A DNA stretch of 36,689 nt from Bacteroidales bacterium (GCA_017960545.1 JAGCYZ010000033.1:1-36689); one strand, 5' to 3'. Shown: positions 8,638 through 20,517, counted from the first letter of the stretch. Notes: a model not told the origin generated them from the letters alone. Program-made: numbers and translations.

Positions 8638-10020
8638 TTACAATGAGATAGTCCCTGCAAGGGTGCGGATACGCTCCATATGCTGAGGGATGCTTATGTG
8701 CTGCGGGCATTTTGGCAGGCAGGCGTTGCATCCTACGCAGGCATCGGCCCTTATGGCCTTGTCCTGGGCGGTGTAGAGTTTCAGGAAGGCTTTCCTCTTG
8801 TCAATGACATCCTGGCGGTCAGTATCGGATGTAAGCAGGGCATCGCTGGCGCTGTTGAATATCTTGAAGTTGCCGGGGATGTCCACGCCCGCAGGGCAAG
8901 GCATACAGTATGAGCAGGCGGTGCAAGGAATCTGTCCCCTGGACTTATACAGGTCCGCAACATTATGCATAAATGCCATATCGCTTTCATTGAACGGCTT
9001 GAAGCCTGTGAACAGGGACACGTTCTCCTTTAACTGCTCCATATTGGACATACCGCTGAGGGTAACCATTACGCCCGGGAGGGAGCCCACAAATGTAAGT
9101 GCGTTGGCGGCCGGGGTGAGATCCGGATGGCGTTCGCGCAGCACGCTCGCCACTCCGTCGCTCACGTTGGCCAGCGCTCCGCCCTTTATCGGCTCCATTA
9201 CCAGGACAGGTATACCCTTGCCCACCAGATAGTTATACAGGAATTCGGAACTTGTGGTACCCGAATTGCCAGCCCAGCCGGAAGACATTTCCTTCCAGTC
9301 CGCATAGTTGAGCTGTATTTGCACAAAGTCCCAGTCATAGAGGTCCACGAGGCCGGGAAGGTCGTCATTAGAGCCGTGGAAGGAGAATCCCAGATGCTTG
9401 ATCCTGCCCTTGGCCTTCTGCTCCAGCAGCCAGTCAAAGAGGCCGTTGGTGCGGAAGCGGGTGTTGAATCCGGACATATTCTGGACGTTATGCAACAGCA
9501 GGAAGTCCACGTAATCTACCTGAAGGTTCTTCAGGGAGGTCTCGAACATCTGCTGTCCTGCCTCCAGGGTGGGCCTTCCGTTCTGATTGGACATCTTGGT
9601 GGCTATCTTGAAGGCTGATCGCGGATGACGGCTGAGAGCCTTGCCGGTCACCACTTCAGATTCGCCATAGGCGGGAGCGGTATCAAAATAATTGATACCG
9701 TGGGCGATGGCATAATCTACCATTGCGTTGACCGCTTCCTGGTCAAGCGGCTGGTTGCGGCCATAGCCGCCGCTGCCGCCGCCGGAGCGTGTAGGCAGCC
9801 TCATACAACCCAGGCCAAGCATTCCAAGGGTCTCCCCCAGCTTGTCCCAGGTGCGGGTATCAATCTTGGTTCCATCCGGAGCCTCTTTCCAAGGGGCGGA
9901 AGGCGTTGCAGCCCTTGCCTGCGCAACCTGAGACTTTAGGAGCATGCCGCCTGTGGCAATTCCCATTCCGGCAAAGAGAAGGCCCTTCAAGGCTTCTCGG
10001 CGTGAAATCTTGTCAGCCAT
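8638..10020 (-). CDS. Tat-exported aldo-keto reductase with C-terminal 4Fe-4S ferredoxin domain
   Basis: The protein of 460 residues begins with a twin-arginine signal (SRREALKGLLF, residues 5-15). The aldo-keto reductase barrel follows, with tetrad residues in NYFDTAPAYGESE (Asp, Tyr), KIATKM (Lys) and LLLHNV (His). The C-terminus has two CxxCxxCxxxCP motifs, CTACSYCMPCP and CVGCNACLPKCP, which should bind two 4Fe-4S clusters. This architecture is known in Bacteroidetes and clostridia as 4Fe-4S aldo/keto reductases. Tat export fits a cofactor-loaded enzyme folded before transport. The electron donor and substrate are unknown. It is divergent from the GH9 gene. Confidence 0.9.
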   Translation of the reverse strand: MADKISRREALKGLLFAGMGIATGGMLLKSQVAQARAATPSAPWKEAPDGTKIDTRTWDKLGETLGMLGLGCMRLPTRSGGGSGGYGRNQPLDQEAVNAMVDYAIAHGINYFDTAPAYGESEVVTGKALSRHPRSAFKIATKMSNQNGRPTLEAGQQMFETSLKNLQVDYVDFLLLHNVQNMSGFNTRFRTNGLFDWLLEQKAKGRIKHLGFSFHGSNDDLPGLVDLYDWDFVQIQLNYADWKEMSSGWAGNSGTTSSEFLYNYLVGKGIPVLVMEPIKGGALANVSDGVASVLRERHPDLTPAANALTFVGSLPGVMVTLSGMSNMEQLKENVSLFTGFKPFNESDMAFMHNVADLYKSRGQIPCTACSYCMPCPAGVDIPGNFKIFNSASDALLTSDTDRQDVIDKRKAFLKLYTAQDKAIRADACVGCNACLPKCPQHISIPQHMERIRTLAGTISL

Positions 10021-10046
10021 ATCCTTTCAGTTAATTTAGTTTCAAA

Positions 10047-10054
10047 CAAATATA
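10047..10054 (-). promoter_or_regulatory. -7 element for the aldo-keto reductase gene
   Basis: On the minus strand this reads TATATTTG, an exact TAnnTTTG match, ending 26 bases upstream of the ATG at 10020. No clear TTG is seen at the -33 distance. Confidence 0.55.
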
Positions 10055-10077
10055 CATAAAAAGAAGCACTAATTTCT

Positions 10078-10085
10078 TATATTTG
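10078..10085 (+). promoter_or_regulatory. -7 element for the GH9-GH2 operon
   Basis: TATATTTG matches TAnnTTTG exactly and ends 32 bases before the ATG at 10118. With the minus-strand element at 10047 it forms a compact divergent promoter region. A -33 TTG is not evident. Confidence 0.55.
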
Positions 10086-10117
10086 ATATGCCGTTCCAAT
10101 ATTAACATTGAGATTCT

Positions 10118-12454
10118 ATGAAAAAGGGATTCCTTACCACCGCCCTGCTCTCTTTGCTCGCCCTGCTGATTCCTGTCTCAGCGGGAGCCACCAAGTTCCT
10201 TGAGCTGAAAGTCATTGACAAAGAATACCTTATGGTACATTTCAGGGATGGCGAAGTCCATTACAGGGACGATGCCACAGGCCCCAGCGCCTACCTTGGC
10301 CACTCCTTTGCGGAAGGCGACGACACGCTCCTTGTCTTTGCCCCAAGGCTCAACCCGGAAGCCGTGGCCAGGGCCGGGGAATGGATTATCTCCTCCAGTG
10401 ATGACAAGTCCTACGGCAGCCGCGCCGCCATTCAGGCTTTCCGCAAGTCAAAGCCTATGAACACTGACCACACCCTGACCAGCGAACTGGACCACTGGAT
10501 TTTCCTGCAACTGCCCAAGGCAATGAAACAGGGTTGCAGCTATACCGTAAGCATCCCGTCCGGCATTGGCTCCGACACCTCTTCCGCCCAGGTTACCTTT
10601 GACATCTGGAACTCCCAGTCCGAAGCCATTCACGTGAACATCCTGGGCTATATTCCTTCCGAACCCGTCAAGGAGGCTGACCTGTACCTCTGGCTTGGCG
10701 AAGGCGGCCCCAGGGACTACAAATCTTTCGAAGGGAAGAATGTCTATCTGTATAATACCCTCACAGGAAAGCACAGCAAAGTAGGAAACGTCCGTTTCTG
10801 GAAGGCCCAGAGCGCATCCAAGAACGAGGCCGGGGCAAAGGACCTGACCGGCTCCGACGTATGGAACATAGACTTCAAGTACACCAAGCCCGGCCGCTAC
10901 CGCCTGGTAGTGGAGGACGTTGGCTGCAGCATGGACTTTGACATAAAACAGGACGTTTATTTCCAGCCGTTCCGGTTCTCCGTACGCGGCTACTACTATA
11001 TGAGGCTTGGTGAACCCATCGATCCGGAACACGTAAACCCCGTTCCAAGGCAGCCTATGTTCATTCCTGAGGTTGACCCCGTGGGCTTCACCGTTTACAA
11101 GACTGACCTGCAGCCCTGGCACCCGGACTGGCGCACCATCCGCGGCGACGTCTGGGACGAGCCGCACTTCAAGCCTGCCCTCGAATCTGCCTTCTGGCAG
11201 CACCGTCTCCCTGGCAACCCCGTGAACACGGAGGTACGCGGCGGCCATTCGGACGCCTTTGACTGGGACCGCCACCTTGCACACGTAAGCAACATTTACG
11301 ATATGCTCCTCCCCTATATCCTTATGGATGGATGGGGGCTTGAGCAGGATGACCTGGGCATCCGCGAGAGCGGCAACGGCATCCCGGACCTGATAGACGA
11401 AGCCCGCAACGAGGCGGACTTCTTCCTGAGCATCAGGGACGGGGACGCCTATTCCCAGGGCGTCACCAACCCTTCCAAGGAATGGAGCATAATGTTCCAG
11501 GCCGGATGCACCACTATGGCGGCGTGGGCGAATGCCGCCAACTGTGCCATCCTGGCCGATGCCTTCCGCATAAACAAGAACGACTCGCTCTGCACATACT
11601 ACACCCAGGAGGCCATCAAGGCTTTCCGCTTCGCTTCCAGCCAGGAAAACAAGCAACTGGATGACACCCAGGATATTGGCAGCGCCAGGATGCGCGGGCG
11701 CGACTTCCGCCAGATGGCCGCCGCGTTCCTTTACAATGTCACGGGAAGGCGTGAATGGGAAGACATCTTTGCACAGGAAAGTATGGTCAAGGGGCCGGAA
11801 AGCCCAATCTTTGACAAGGGACGCAACGCGTACTATCAGATTTGGGCGTGCGCGGCTTACCTCACCTGCCCGCAGGAACGCCACTACCCGCAACTCTACG
11901 CCAATATCAAATCCAGCGTTGACTGGCACGCGGACGAAAACAACATCAAGCCTATGGCCGAAAGGCCTTCACGCCGCGCTGCCAATGACGCACGCTGGCA
12001 GACTTCCGAGAATCTCCACCTGGTTATGATGGCCCATTGCGTGGCCTCCTCCCCTGCCCGCAAGGCACAGCTTGAAAAGGCAATGTTCAGCGAAGCCGGA
12101 TGGGGCCTGGGCCGCAATCCAGGCAACATTGTGGAGATGACCGGACTAGGTGAAAGGCACATTACGGACTGCTACACCACAGGCCGCAATGACGGAGTTC
12201 CCGGCTCCCATCCCGGCCAGACTCCATTCAACGGCACCGAGACCTGGTCCAGGGGCGACGGAGGCGACGCCCAGATAATCCTTACCAAATGCTACCCGTC
12301 TTGGAACGACGGGGGCTGGCCCCGCCAGGAATCGTTCTTCAACATAAGGTATATGTGGGTGAACGGAGAGTTCACCCCGCGCGAAACAATGCGCGGCAAG
12401 ATGGCGCTCCTGGCCTACCTCCAGGCTCTGAATTATAGAATAATTGCCAAGTAA
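10118..12454 (+). CDS. secreted GH9-family glycoside hydrolase
   Basis: The protein of 778 residues has a signal peptide (cut near SAGA, about 23-26), N-terminal beta-sandwich regions including a CelD_N-like Ig domain (about 170-300), and a GH9 (alpha/alpha)6 barrel from about 370. The GH9 catalytic base motif is read as GGHSDAFDWDRH, with Asp379 and Asp382 in place of the common GGWYDAGD. The C-terminal acid Glu should lie in the RQESFFNIRYMW / GEFTPRE segment (about 735-756); I cannot assign it with certainty. GH9 enzymes cleave beta-1,4-glucans, including xyloglucan backbones. GH2 follows after 12 bases. The motif variation leaves substrate specificity open. Confidence 0.85.
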   Translation: MKKGFLTTALLSLLALLIPVSAGATKFLELKVIDKEYLMVHFRDGEVHYRDDATGPSAYLGHSFAEGDDTLLVFAPRLNPEAVARAGEWIISSSDDKSYGSRAAIQAFRKSKPMNTDHTLTSELDHWIFLQLPKAMKQGCSYTVSIPSGIGSDTSSAQVTFDIWNSQSEAIHVNILGYIPSEPVKEADLYLWLGEGGPRDYKSFEGKNVYLYNTLTGKHSKVGNVRFWKAQSASKNEAGAKDLTGSDVWNIDFKYTKPGRYRLVVEDVGCSMDFDIKQDVYFQPFRFSVRGYYYMRLGEPIDPEHVNPVPRQPMFIPEVDPVGFTVYKTDLQPWHPDWRTIRGDVWDEPHFKPALESAFWQHRLPGNPVNTEVRGGHSDAFDWDRHLAHVSNIYDMLLPYILMDGWGLEQDDLGIRESGNGIPDLIDEARNEADFFLSIRDGDAYSQGVTNPSKEWSIMFQAGCTTMAAWANAANCAILADAFRINKNDSLCTYYTQEAIKAFRFASSQENKQLDDTQDIGSARMRGRDFRQMAAAFLYNVTGRREWEDIFAQESMVKGPESPIFDKGRNAYYQIWACAAYLTCPQERHYPQLYANIKSSVDWHADENNIKPMAERPSRRAANDARWQTSENLHLVMMAHCVASSPARKAQLEKAMFSEAGWGLGRNPGNIVEMTGLGERHITDCYTTGRNDGVPGSHPGQTPFNGTETWSRGDGGDAQIILTKCYPSWNDGGWPRQESFFNIRYMWVNGEFTPRETMRGKMALLAYLQALNYRIIAK

Positions 12455-15577
<3,123 letters not shown>

Positions 15578-15580
15578 TAA

Positions 15581-15612
15581 TAAAAGAGCTCCGGACCTCC
15601 GGAGCTCTTTTA
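15581..15612. terminator. bidirectional Rho-independent terminator between GH2 and GH31
   Basis: Arms 15581-15595 (TAAAAGAGCTCCGGA) and 15598-15612 are perfect reverse complements over 15 bases with a 2-base centre (in practice a 4- to 6-base loop). The stem is GC-rich in the middle and has A/T tracts on both ends, so either strand gives a hairpin followed by U residues. It lies between two convergent stops. Confidence 0.9.
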
Positions 15613-15614
15613 AT

Positions 15615-17906
15615 TTACAGCCTCTTGAATACCGGAATGAATTCCAGATCCACGGGGCAGTCTATGTACTGCCCTCCCGGGTAGCGCACGCCGCTGCGGA
15701 ACTCTTCCCATCCGGCCTCGTTCTTGGGGAGATAAACCCTCCAGGTGGTTACGCCCGGCTCGGTAATGGGGCATACCAGATAATCGGGGCCGAACATAAA
15801 CTCGCAGTCCTGCTCCAGTGCCTGGGCATCGTCCGCAAAGTCAAAGACAAGCGGACGCATAAGCGTATAGCCTTCTTCCGAAACTTTCTTGGCGTTCTCC
15901 AGAATGTAAGGCATCAGCTTGTAACGGAGGTTGATGCAATCTACGAATATCCTGTATGTCTCATCGCTGTAGTTCCAGGGCTCGGTGTGGCTGCCGCTTC
16001 CGTGGACGCGCATCATAGGCAGGAATACAGATGTCTGTATCCAGCGGAGCATCCTTTCCTGGTATTCCTGGCTGGTGTACTGGTCGCGAGGACGGCTGAA
16101 TCCTCCAGCGTCGTAGGTCCACCAGGGAAGGCCGGCGGCCATCTGGCCCAGGCCTCCTATGATCTGGCGCTTGAAGGTGGTCCAGTCGTGGCCCACGTCG
16201 CCTGACCAGGTGAAGATGCCGTATCTCTGGGCCCCTGCAAAGGCGCTGCGGGTAAGTACCAGAGGCATATTGTCCGGATCGTATTTCTTGAATCCTTCGT
16301 ACATTGTGCGGTTCACCAGCAAAGGATATACGTTGCGATAGACGTTTCCGGGAATGGTGTTGTTGGCAACGCGGCGGTTCATAAGCTCGTAGTCGTTGTC
16401 AGGCTCGGTAGAATCAAACCACCAGGCGTCGAAGCCAACCTTTACAAGGCTGTCGCGGAAGCTCTCCCAATAGTATTCTGCGGCCTCGGGATTGAAGTAG
16501 TCAACCCACTCGGTTCCAGGGATGAAGTAGCCCTTCTCGGTGAGGTTGTCGCCGAGCACGGAACCTGTCTCAACCCTTGACCATACAGATATCATCAGCT
16601 TCATTCCAAGGTCGTGGACTTCGTCCACCATTGCCTTTGGATCGGGATACTTATCCTTGTCGAACACCATCGAATTCCAGCCGGTCTTGCCCCACCACTG
16701 CCAGTCCTGAACTATGCAGCTAACGGGAATGCCCCTTCTGTGGAACTCCCTGGCATTCTCGAGCAGTTCGGCCTGGGTGTCATACCTTTCGCGGCAGTGG
16801 ATATATCCGAATACCCAGTCCGGCAGTTCGGGGATGGGGCCGGTGAGGGTCCTGTAGGTAGAAATTACCTGGTCTGCATTGCCTGCGAATACGGTGTAAT
16901 CCAGATTCTGCGATACGGGCGAAGAGAACGTGGTTGTCTGATCTACTGCGCGCCAGCCGAACTCTACGCTGTCTTCTGAAGAGCCCTGGTACTGCACGGT
17001 ATGCGTTCCGGGGGCGAGGTTGGCGAAAGCCGATACGGCTGTCACCCAGCCGTCGGAGTCTTCGAACACAACCTGGTCGTCAACTATAATCTTGTGGCCT
17101 CCACGGGCTACGTGGTCGCCTCCATATACGTACAGGCAGTACTTGCCGGCCTTGTCTATGCTGAATTCCCCGGCGAAGATCTTGGGAGCAGGCATTGCCC
17201 GCATACCCGGAACGGGTGAAGGAGCGGGGCTGGCCTGCGGCAGAGGGTTGAGGACCTTGGTAAGGGAGGGCTTGTTGAAGAAGGTCTCTCCGTAATTATG
17301 CCACAATATGCCGTATCCCTTGCTGGAAATGATAACGGGGATTGAGGTTTGCGTATTGAGCTGAACCAGGCGGTGTGCAAGTCCCATTATATCCAGGAAT
17401 CCGTCCTGGAACTGGCCTGTTCCGTACTGGTGGTCGCCGTCCTGCATCACGAATGTCTGGCTGGTGAAGTAGGTGGGGTCGCCCTGTATGGGATCGGGCT
17501 GGGTAAGCTTGGCCGTTCCGGTGCTGGTAGCAGGGATGGGCACTCCCCCGACAGTGGTTTTCTTGAGGACACGGGTGCCGGGCTGCTCCTTGAACAGCAG
17601 GTTTCCATCCTTGCCGTAATACGCAAGGGTCTCGGAAGTTTTGTCATAGACGGCCTTCATCTGAGCCAGTTGGATGGTTATGGAAGACGCATCTTCTGTT
17701 TTCTTGAAAGCCGGGGTTTGTACTTTTTCAGTAAAGATGAGCTCCTCTACATTGTGTGTGGGCTCCCCTTTCATCACTACGCGTACCGAATTGTCGGTCA
17801 AGGGAGTAACGATAAGGTCTCCTTGGGAAGTCTTGATTTTTACGCTGCCGGTCTTGCAGGAGAATACGAGCAAGGAAGCGGCAATCAGGAATAAAAGCTT
17901 TTTCAT
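15615..17906 (-). CDS. GH31 alpha-xylosidase-like lipoprotein with PA14 insert
   Basis: The protein of 763 residues has a lipobox (VFSC, Cys17). After the N-terminal beta-sandwich, a PA14-like domain is inserted at about 240-322 (AGKYCLYVYGGDHVARGGH, then TVQYQG). The GH31 barrel follows, with nucleophile Asp498 in WWFDSTEPD and acid/base Asp570 in WSGDVGHDW. The WWFDSTEPD form and the PA14 insert are shared with characterised xyloglucan alpha-xylosidases such as Cellvibrio Xyl31A and Bacteroides ovatus GH31, so removal of alpha-1,6-xylose from xyloglucan oligosaccharides is the best guess. Its ATG overlaps the stop of the upstream small gene (ATGA). Confidence 0.88.
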   Translation of the reverse strand: MKKLLFLIAASLLVFSCKTGSVKIKTSQGDLIVTPLTDNSVRVVMKGEPTHNVEELIFTEKVQTPAFKKTEDASSITIQLAQMKAVYDKTSETLAYYGKDGNLLFKEQPGTRVLKKTTVGGVPIPATSTGTAKLTQPDPIQGDPTYFTSQTFVMQDGDHQYGTGQFQDGFLDIMGLAHRLVQLNTQTSIPVIISSKGYGILWHNYGETFFNKPSLTKVLNPLPQASPAPSPVPGMRAMPAPKIFAGEFSIDKAGKYCLYVYGGDHVARGGHKIIVDDQVVFEDSDGWVTAVSAFANLAPGTHTVQYQGSSEDSVEFGWRAVDQTTTFSSPVSQNLDYTVFAGNADQVISTYRTLTGPIPELPDWVFGYIHCRERYDTQAELLENAREFHRRGIPVSCIVQDWQWWGKTGWNSMVFDKDKYPDPKAMVDEVHDLGMKLMISVWSRVETGSVLGDNLTEKGYFIPGTEWVDYFNPEAAEYYWESFRDSLVKVGFDAWWFDSTEPDNDYELMNRRVANNTIPGNVYRNVYPLLVNRTMYEGFKKYDPDNMPLVLTRSAFAGAQRYGIFTWSGDVGHDWTTFKRQIIGGLGQMAAGLPWWTYDAGGFSRPRDQYTSQEYQERMLRWIQTSVFLPMMRVHGSGSHTEPWNYSDETYRIFVDCINLRYKLMPYILENAKKVSEEGYTLMRPLVFDFADDAQALEQDCEFMFGPDYLVCPITEPGVTTWRVYLPKNEAGWEEFRSGVRYPGGQYIDCPVDLEFIPVFKRL

Positions 17907-18289
17907 AATGGCAGTATGCTTGTGTCAAGGCCGACGTCTGCGGGCATTTCGGGCGCCAGCTGGATATTGTCTTTGATTTTGAAGATGATTTCCCCTTTCT
18001 TGCAGATAAGGGCGTAGTCCGGATCGTCTGCTATTCCCAGGTCCTGGACTTCGGACTCGGAGAAGTCCATTACGCCGGAGGCTACCCAGTCTTCTTCTTC
18101 GGAAGGCTTGCAGTAATACAGGTCGCGGACGGCTTTGGTCAGTTCCAGTACGTGCGGAATGGTCTGATAGTTCAGGATTGCAAGGGCGTCGGCATCGGTA
18201 TATCCGACTGGAATGATGCGGATTTCTGAATCCAGCTGTTCCTGGCTCAGCTTACCGAGCTTCTCGAACAGGTCTCTGTATGTTGGCAT
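17903..18289 (-). CDS. hypothetical protein of 128 residues, upstream of GH31
   Basis: I do not recognise this protein. The ATG at 18289 is preferred over one at 18340, because the upstream extension crosses the predicted promoter. It has no signal peptide or membrane segment and is acidic, with a mixed alpha/beta look: an N-terminal helix (PTYRDLFEKLGKLSQEQLDS), then IRIIPVGYTDAD and a C-terminal strand pair ALICKKGEIIFKIKD. It is predicted cytoplasmic. Its stop overlaps the GH31 start by 4 bases, so the genes are probably translationally coupled, which is odd for a cytoplasmic protein next to an exported hydrolase. Confidence 0.75.
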   Translation of the reverse strand: MPTYRDLFEKLGKLSQEQLDSEIRIIPVGYTDADALAILNYQTIPHVLELTKAVRDLYYCKPSEEEDWVASGVMDFSESEVQDLGIADDPDYALICKKGEIIFKIKDNIQLAPEMPADVGLDTSILPL

Positions 18290-18309
18290 ATCGTTTAGTG
18301 TTGTTTCCG

Positions 18310-18341
18310 TAAATTTAGCAAGATTGCCCCAATAAAGCAAA
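18310..18341 (-). promoter_or_regulatory. possible promoter for the hypothetical-GH31 operon
   Basis: On the minus strand, TTTG (18338-18341), a 20-base spacer and TAAATTTA (18310-18317) approximate TTTG/TAnnTTTG with the last base changed. It lies 20 bases upstream of the ATG at 18289. Confidence 0.4.
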
Positions 18342-18401
18342 AAGCCTCCCGGACTCGCAGGTCAGAATTGATTAAAGATGTTAACTGGCATAAAGAATGC
18401 A

Positions 18402-18409
18402 TATCTTTG
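18402..18409 (+). promoter_or_regulatory. -7 element for the orphan lipoprotein gene
   Basis: TATCTTTG matches TAnnTTTG exactly and ends 19 bases before the ATG at 18429. No good TTG is seen at the right upstream distance. Confidence 0.5.
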
Positions 18410-18428
18410 TTGAAAATTTCAATAGATT

Positions 18429-19427
18429 ATGAACGTTCTTAGATATCTGAGCGCCCTGGCGGGCCTTGTCCTGATTGCTTCCTGCGGCACTGTGGCAAAG
18501 GTTGAAGAGACCGCGGAAGCGTTGCCGCTGCCAAGCGCGGAAGAGGCGCAGGCGCTTGTGGCTGCGCTTGCAGCCGCCCCTGCGCCGGGCCTCACCTACC
18601 CGCTTCAGACGGCCTCCGGCCCCAAGGTCTTCCATCTCTATCCCGATGCCAATTCCAACAATATGAACGTTGTCACGCTGGCCCCGCGGGACGGGAAATG
18701 GGAACTTGAGAACCGCGTGGGCTATCCCTGCTTTGAGGCGGACGGCACCGCTTTCAAGGAATTCAAGGACGGAATCAGGGTGGAGCGCGTAGGCGAAAGA
18801 GACATCCTGGTGACGGGCGCCCTCAGGGAGGACGGCGCGGGCAAGGCCCAGCGCAGCGTCATCACCTTCGACCCGGAAAAGGAGAGCCTGCAGGCCGTAT
18901 CCTTCTGCGGCAAGTACCTTGCCGACGGCAGGATAGAAGGCAGCTCATACATAGATGCGGTGGCCAGTGCCATCAACCCAGAAATTGAGTTCGCAAGGCA
19001 GCTTTTGATGGCGGACGCATCGCTCGTGGAGCTCAGCAAGGCGGATGAGATGACGGACCAGGCAATACAGTGGTGGCTCAAGAACAACCCCAGGGCTTCC
19101 TCCAGCGCCGGAAGCGTCACCTACGGTGCCGTGGACGCAGAATCGTCCCTGGTGGAGGCTTATCGGAATGCAAAGAAGGAGACTTCTTCCGGCTACAATG
19201 CCGCCCTGTTCAATATTCGCGGATACACTGTGATTGTGGTCCAGCGCAAATCCAACGGCTCCTACGTCCTTGCCTGGGCGGAGACTGTCTGCGTCAACCG
19301 CAACACGGATCCCCTCCTGAACAACATCTTCTTCCGCAACGACACCAACCTCACCCTTTTCTACTATAAGGGCCGCACCACCTACAATTACCAGCTCAAC
19401 CTTGCCACCGGCCGCCTGATGCGATAA
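18429..19427 (+). CDS. hypothetical lipoprotein of 332 residues
   Basis: No family is recognised. A lipobox (LIASC, Cys19) indicates a lipid-anchored envelope protein. The segment after it (about 20-55) is Ala/Glu-rich and probably a linker. The rest is predicted mixed beta-strand rich, with a C-terminal part (about 255-332) of alternating strands such as GYTVIVVQRKSNGSYVLAWAE and TLFYYKGRTTYNYQLNLATG that could be a small beta-sheet domain. It is transcribed alone. The REP-like repeats lie just downstream. Confidence 0.8.
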   Translation: MNVLRYLSALAGLVLIASCGTVAKVEETAEALPLPSAEEAQALVAALAAAPAPGLTYPLQTASGPKVFHLYPDANSNNMNVVTLAPRDGKWELENRVGYPCFEADGTAFKEFKDGIRVERVGERDILVTGALREDGAGKAQRSVITFDPEKESLQAVSFCGKYLADGRIEGSSYIDAVASAINPEIEFARQLLMADASLVELSKADEMTDQAIQWWLKNNPRASSSAGSVTYGAVDAESSLVEAYRNAKKETSSGYNAALFNIRGYTVIVVQRKSNGSYVLAWAETVCVNRNTDPLLNNIFFRNDTNLTLFYYKGRTTYNYQLNLATGRLMR

Positions 19428-19447
19428 TTGTCGTTTTGAGGGTCTAG

Positions 19448-19484
19448 TGCTCCTTCCGTCCTAGAATTAGGGACGCAAGGAGCA
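19448..19484. repeat. REP-like palindrome 1
   Basis: Arms 19448-19461 (TGCTCCTTCCGTCC) and 19471-19484 (GGACGCAAGGAGCA) pair over 14 bases with one mismatch around a 9-base loop. Arm length and loop length equal those of the next palindrome, and the left arms differ at one base, so the two are copies of one element. Confidence 0.8.
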
Positions 19485-19499
19485 ATAATAGGGGTAAAA

Positions 19500-19536
19500 T
19501 GCGCCTTCCGTCCTGTTTTTTTGGACGGAAGGCGCA
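19500..19536. repeat. REP-like palindrome 2, adjacent to the RAYT gene
   Basis: Arms 19500-19513 (TGCGCCTTCCGTCC) and 19523-19536 (GGACGGAAGGCGCA) are perfect 14-base reverse complements with a 9-base T-rich loop. It starts 52 bases after palindrome 1 in the same orientation and lies 6 bases past the RAYT stop. On the minus strand it is followed by TTTTA, so it may also terminate RAYT transcription. Confidence 0.85.
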
Positions 19537-19542
19537 CTCTCT

Positions 19543-20406
19543 TTAAAAGGAGTCCAGTAATTTGACTACCGTCTCGTACGGCAAGCCTGTTACGCGGGAC
19601 ATCTGATTGATGTTGGAAGAAAACCTATACCTCATCTGACGTAAGATCTCTGATTGCTGCAAAGGGTTCAATTCCGCTATCGAACTTTTTTTGAACAGAT
19701 TCCGGCACATATCCCCTACCATAGAGAGCACATCCTGATCCTTGAATGAAGGGGTTAAGGATTCCTGCGACTTCAGGGCCGCCTTTGCTTTAGAAGATCT
19801 GGAAAGGAAAACCGACATACGCTTGGGTGTGCGGTAAAGAGATTCCACGAATTTCTTCTGCACATAAGAGTCCGGTAATATGTATCCCTCTTCCCCTACG
19901 GCCAAACCGCGGGGCGGTGTCATCTTACTGTGCATGAGGCGGATGCGGGCGCGTTCTGAAAGGCACTCGAGAGGTGTTCCTTTTGGGGGAGAGACTCTAA
20001 AAAAACAGTCTCCGGTTCCCCAAGGATAGCCGTTAGGCTGAAGACAGATGTTGGCCGCCACGCTGTTCATCTGTACATAAGCAATTGCACGCTCAAGAGA
20101 TTCTTCGTAAAAATCCAGTTCCTGGATATCTACCTTGTTGCTTTTCAGTGTTTCCTTGAGGTGATACTTTCTGCTTAGATAAAAAGAACAGTGCCTTTTG
20201 AACTCGTTGATAAAGGCAACGGCCTGCTCATAGGTACACTGAAGGACGAAGTGAACGTGATTTGACATCAAGATGAAAGCCAGGATGACCACCCCGTTAG
20301 CATAGGCTATCAGTGGTATGGCATTCATTGCTGCCTTGAAGTCTTCTTGGTTTCTAAACCAGATACGGGTTTCCAGATGGTCTGTTGTTACAAGATAAAA
20401 TGTCAT
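19543..20406 (-). CDS. REP-associated tyrosine transposase (RAYT), Y1_Tnp/TnpA_REP family
   Basis: The protein of 287 residues has the HUH single-strand nuclease fold. The metal-binding HUH motif is MSNHVHFVLQ (His50, His52), and the predicted catalytic tyrosine is Tyr110 in IAYVQMNSVAAN, equivalent to the YIHxNPVxxG motif of RAYTs. The C-terminal third (about 245-287) has a helix-turn-helix-like sequence (NQMSRVTGLPYETVVKLL), probably DNA-binding. RAYTs are single-copy domesticated relatives of IS200/IS605 transposases that act on REP palindromes. The paired palindromes directly downstream fit this. Both catalytic motifs are intact. Base composition is more AT-rich than neighbouring genes. 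Confidence 0.9.
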   Translation of the reverse strand: MTFYLVTTDHLETRIWFRNQEDFKAAMNAIPLIAYANGVVILAFILMSNHVHFVLQCTYEQAVAFINEFKRHCSFYLSRKYHLKETLKSNKVDIQELDFYEESLERAIAYVQMNSVAANICLQPNGYPWGTGDCFFRVSPPKGTPLECLSERARIRLMHSKMTPPRGLAVGEEGYILPDSYVQKKFVESLYRTPKRMSVFLSRSSKAKAALKSQESLTPSFKDQDVLSMVGDMCRNLFKKSSIAELNPLQQSEILRQMRYRFSSNINQMSRVTGLPYETVVKLLDSF

Positions 20407-20517
20407 AGTTTTAAGAATAGGTTATGACACAAATATGGAAAATAAACTATGTTTGGGAAAGGACAGAATGCAAATGTGAGTGATATTTTTAGACGGAAAG
20501 AATTAACAATTATTTCA

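Noticed and set aside
10448..11929. Long open frame of about 490 codons on the minus strand opposite GH9
   Set aside because: No family features or start context; the plus-strand GH9 protein with signal peptide is clearly the real gene.
19500..19536. Palindrome 2 as only a transcription terminator
   Set aside because: It could terminate RAYT transcription, but the neighbouring near-identical palindrome with equal geometry is better explained by REP copies.
19448..20406. Classical insertion sequence around the HUH transposase
   Set aside because: There is no second ORF (TnpB/IscB) and no pair of subterminal hairpins at both ends; the C-terminal extension and one-sided REP pair fit a RAYT better.
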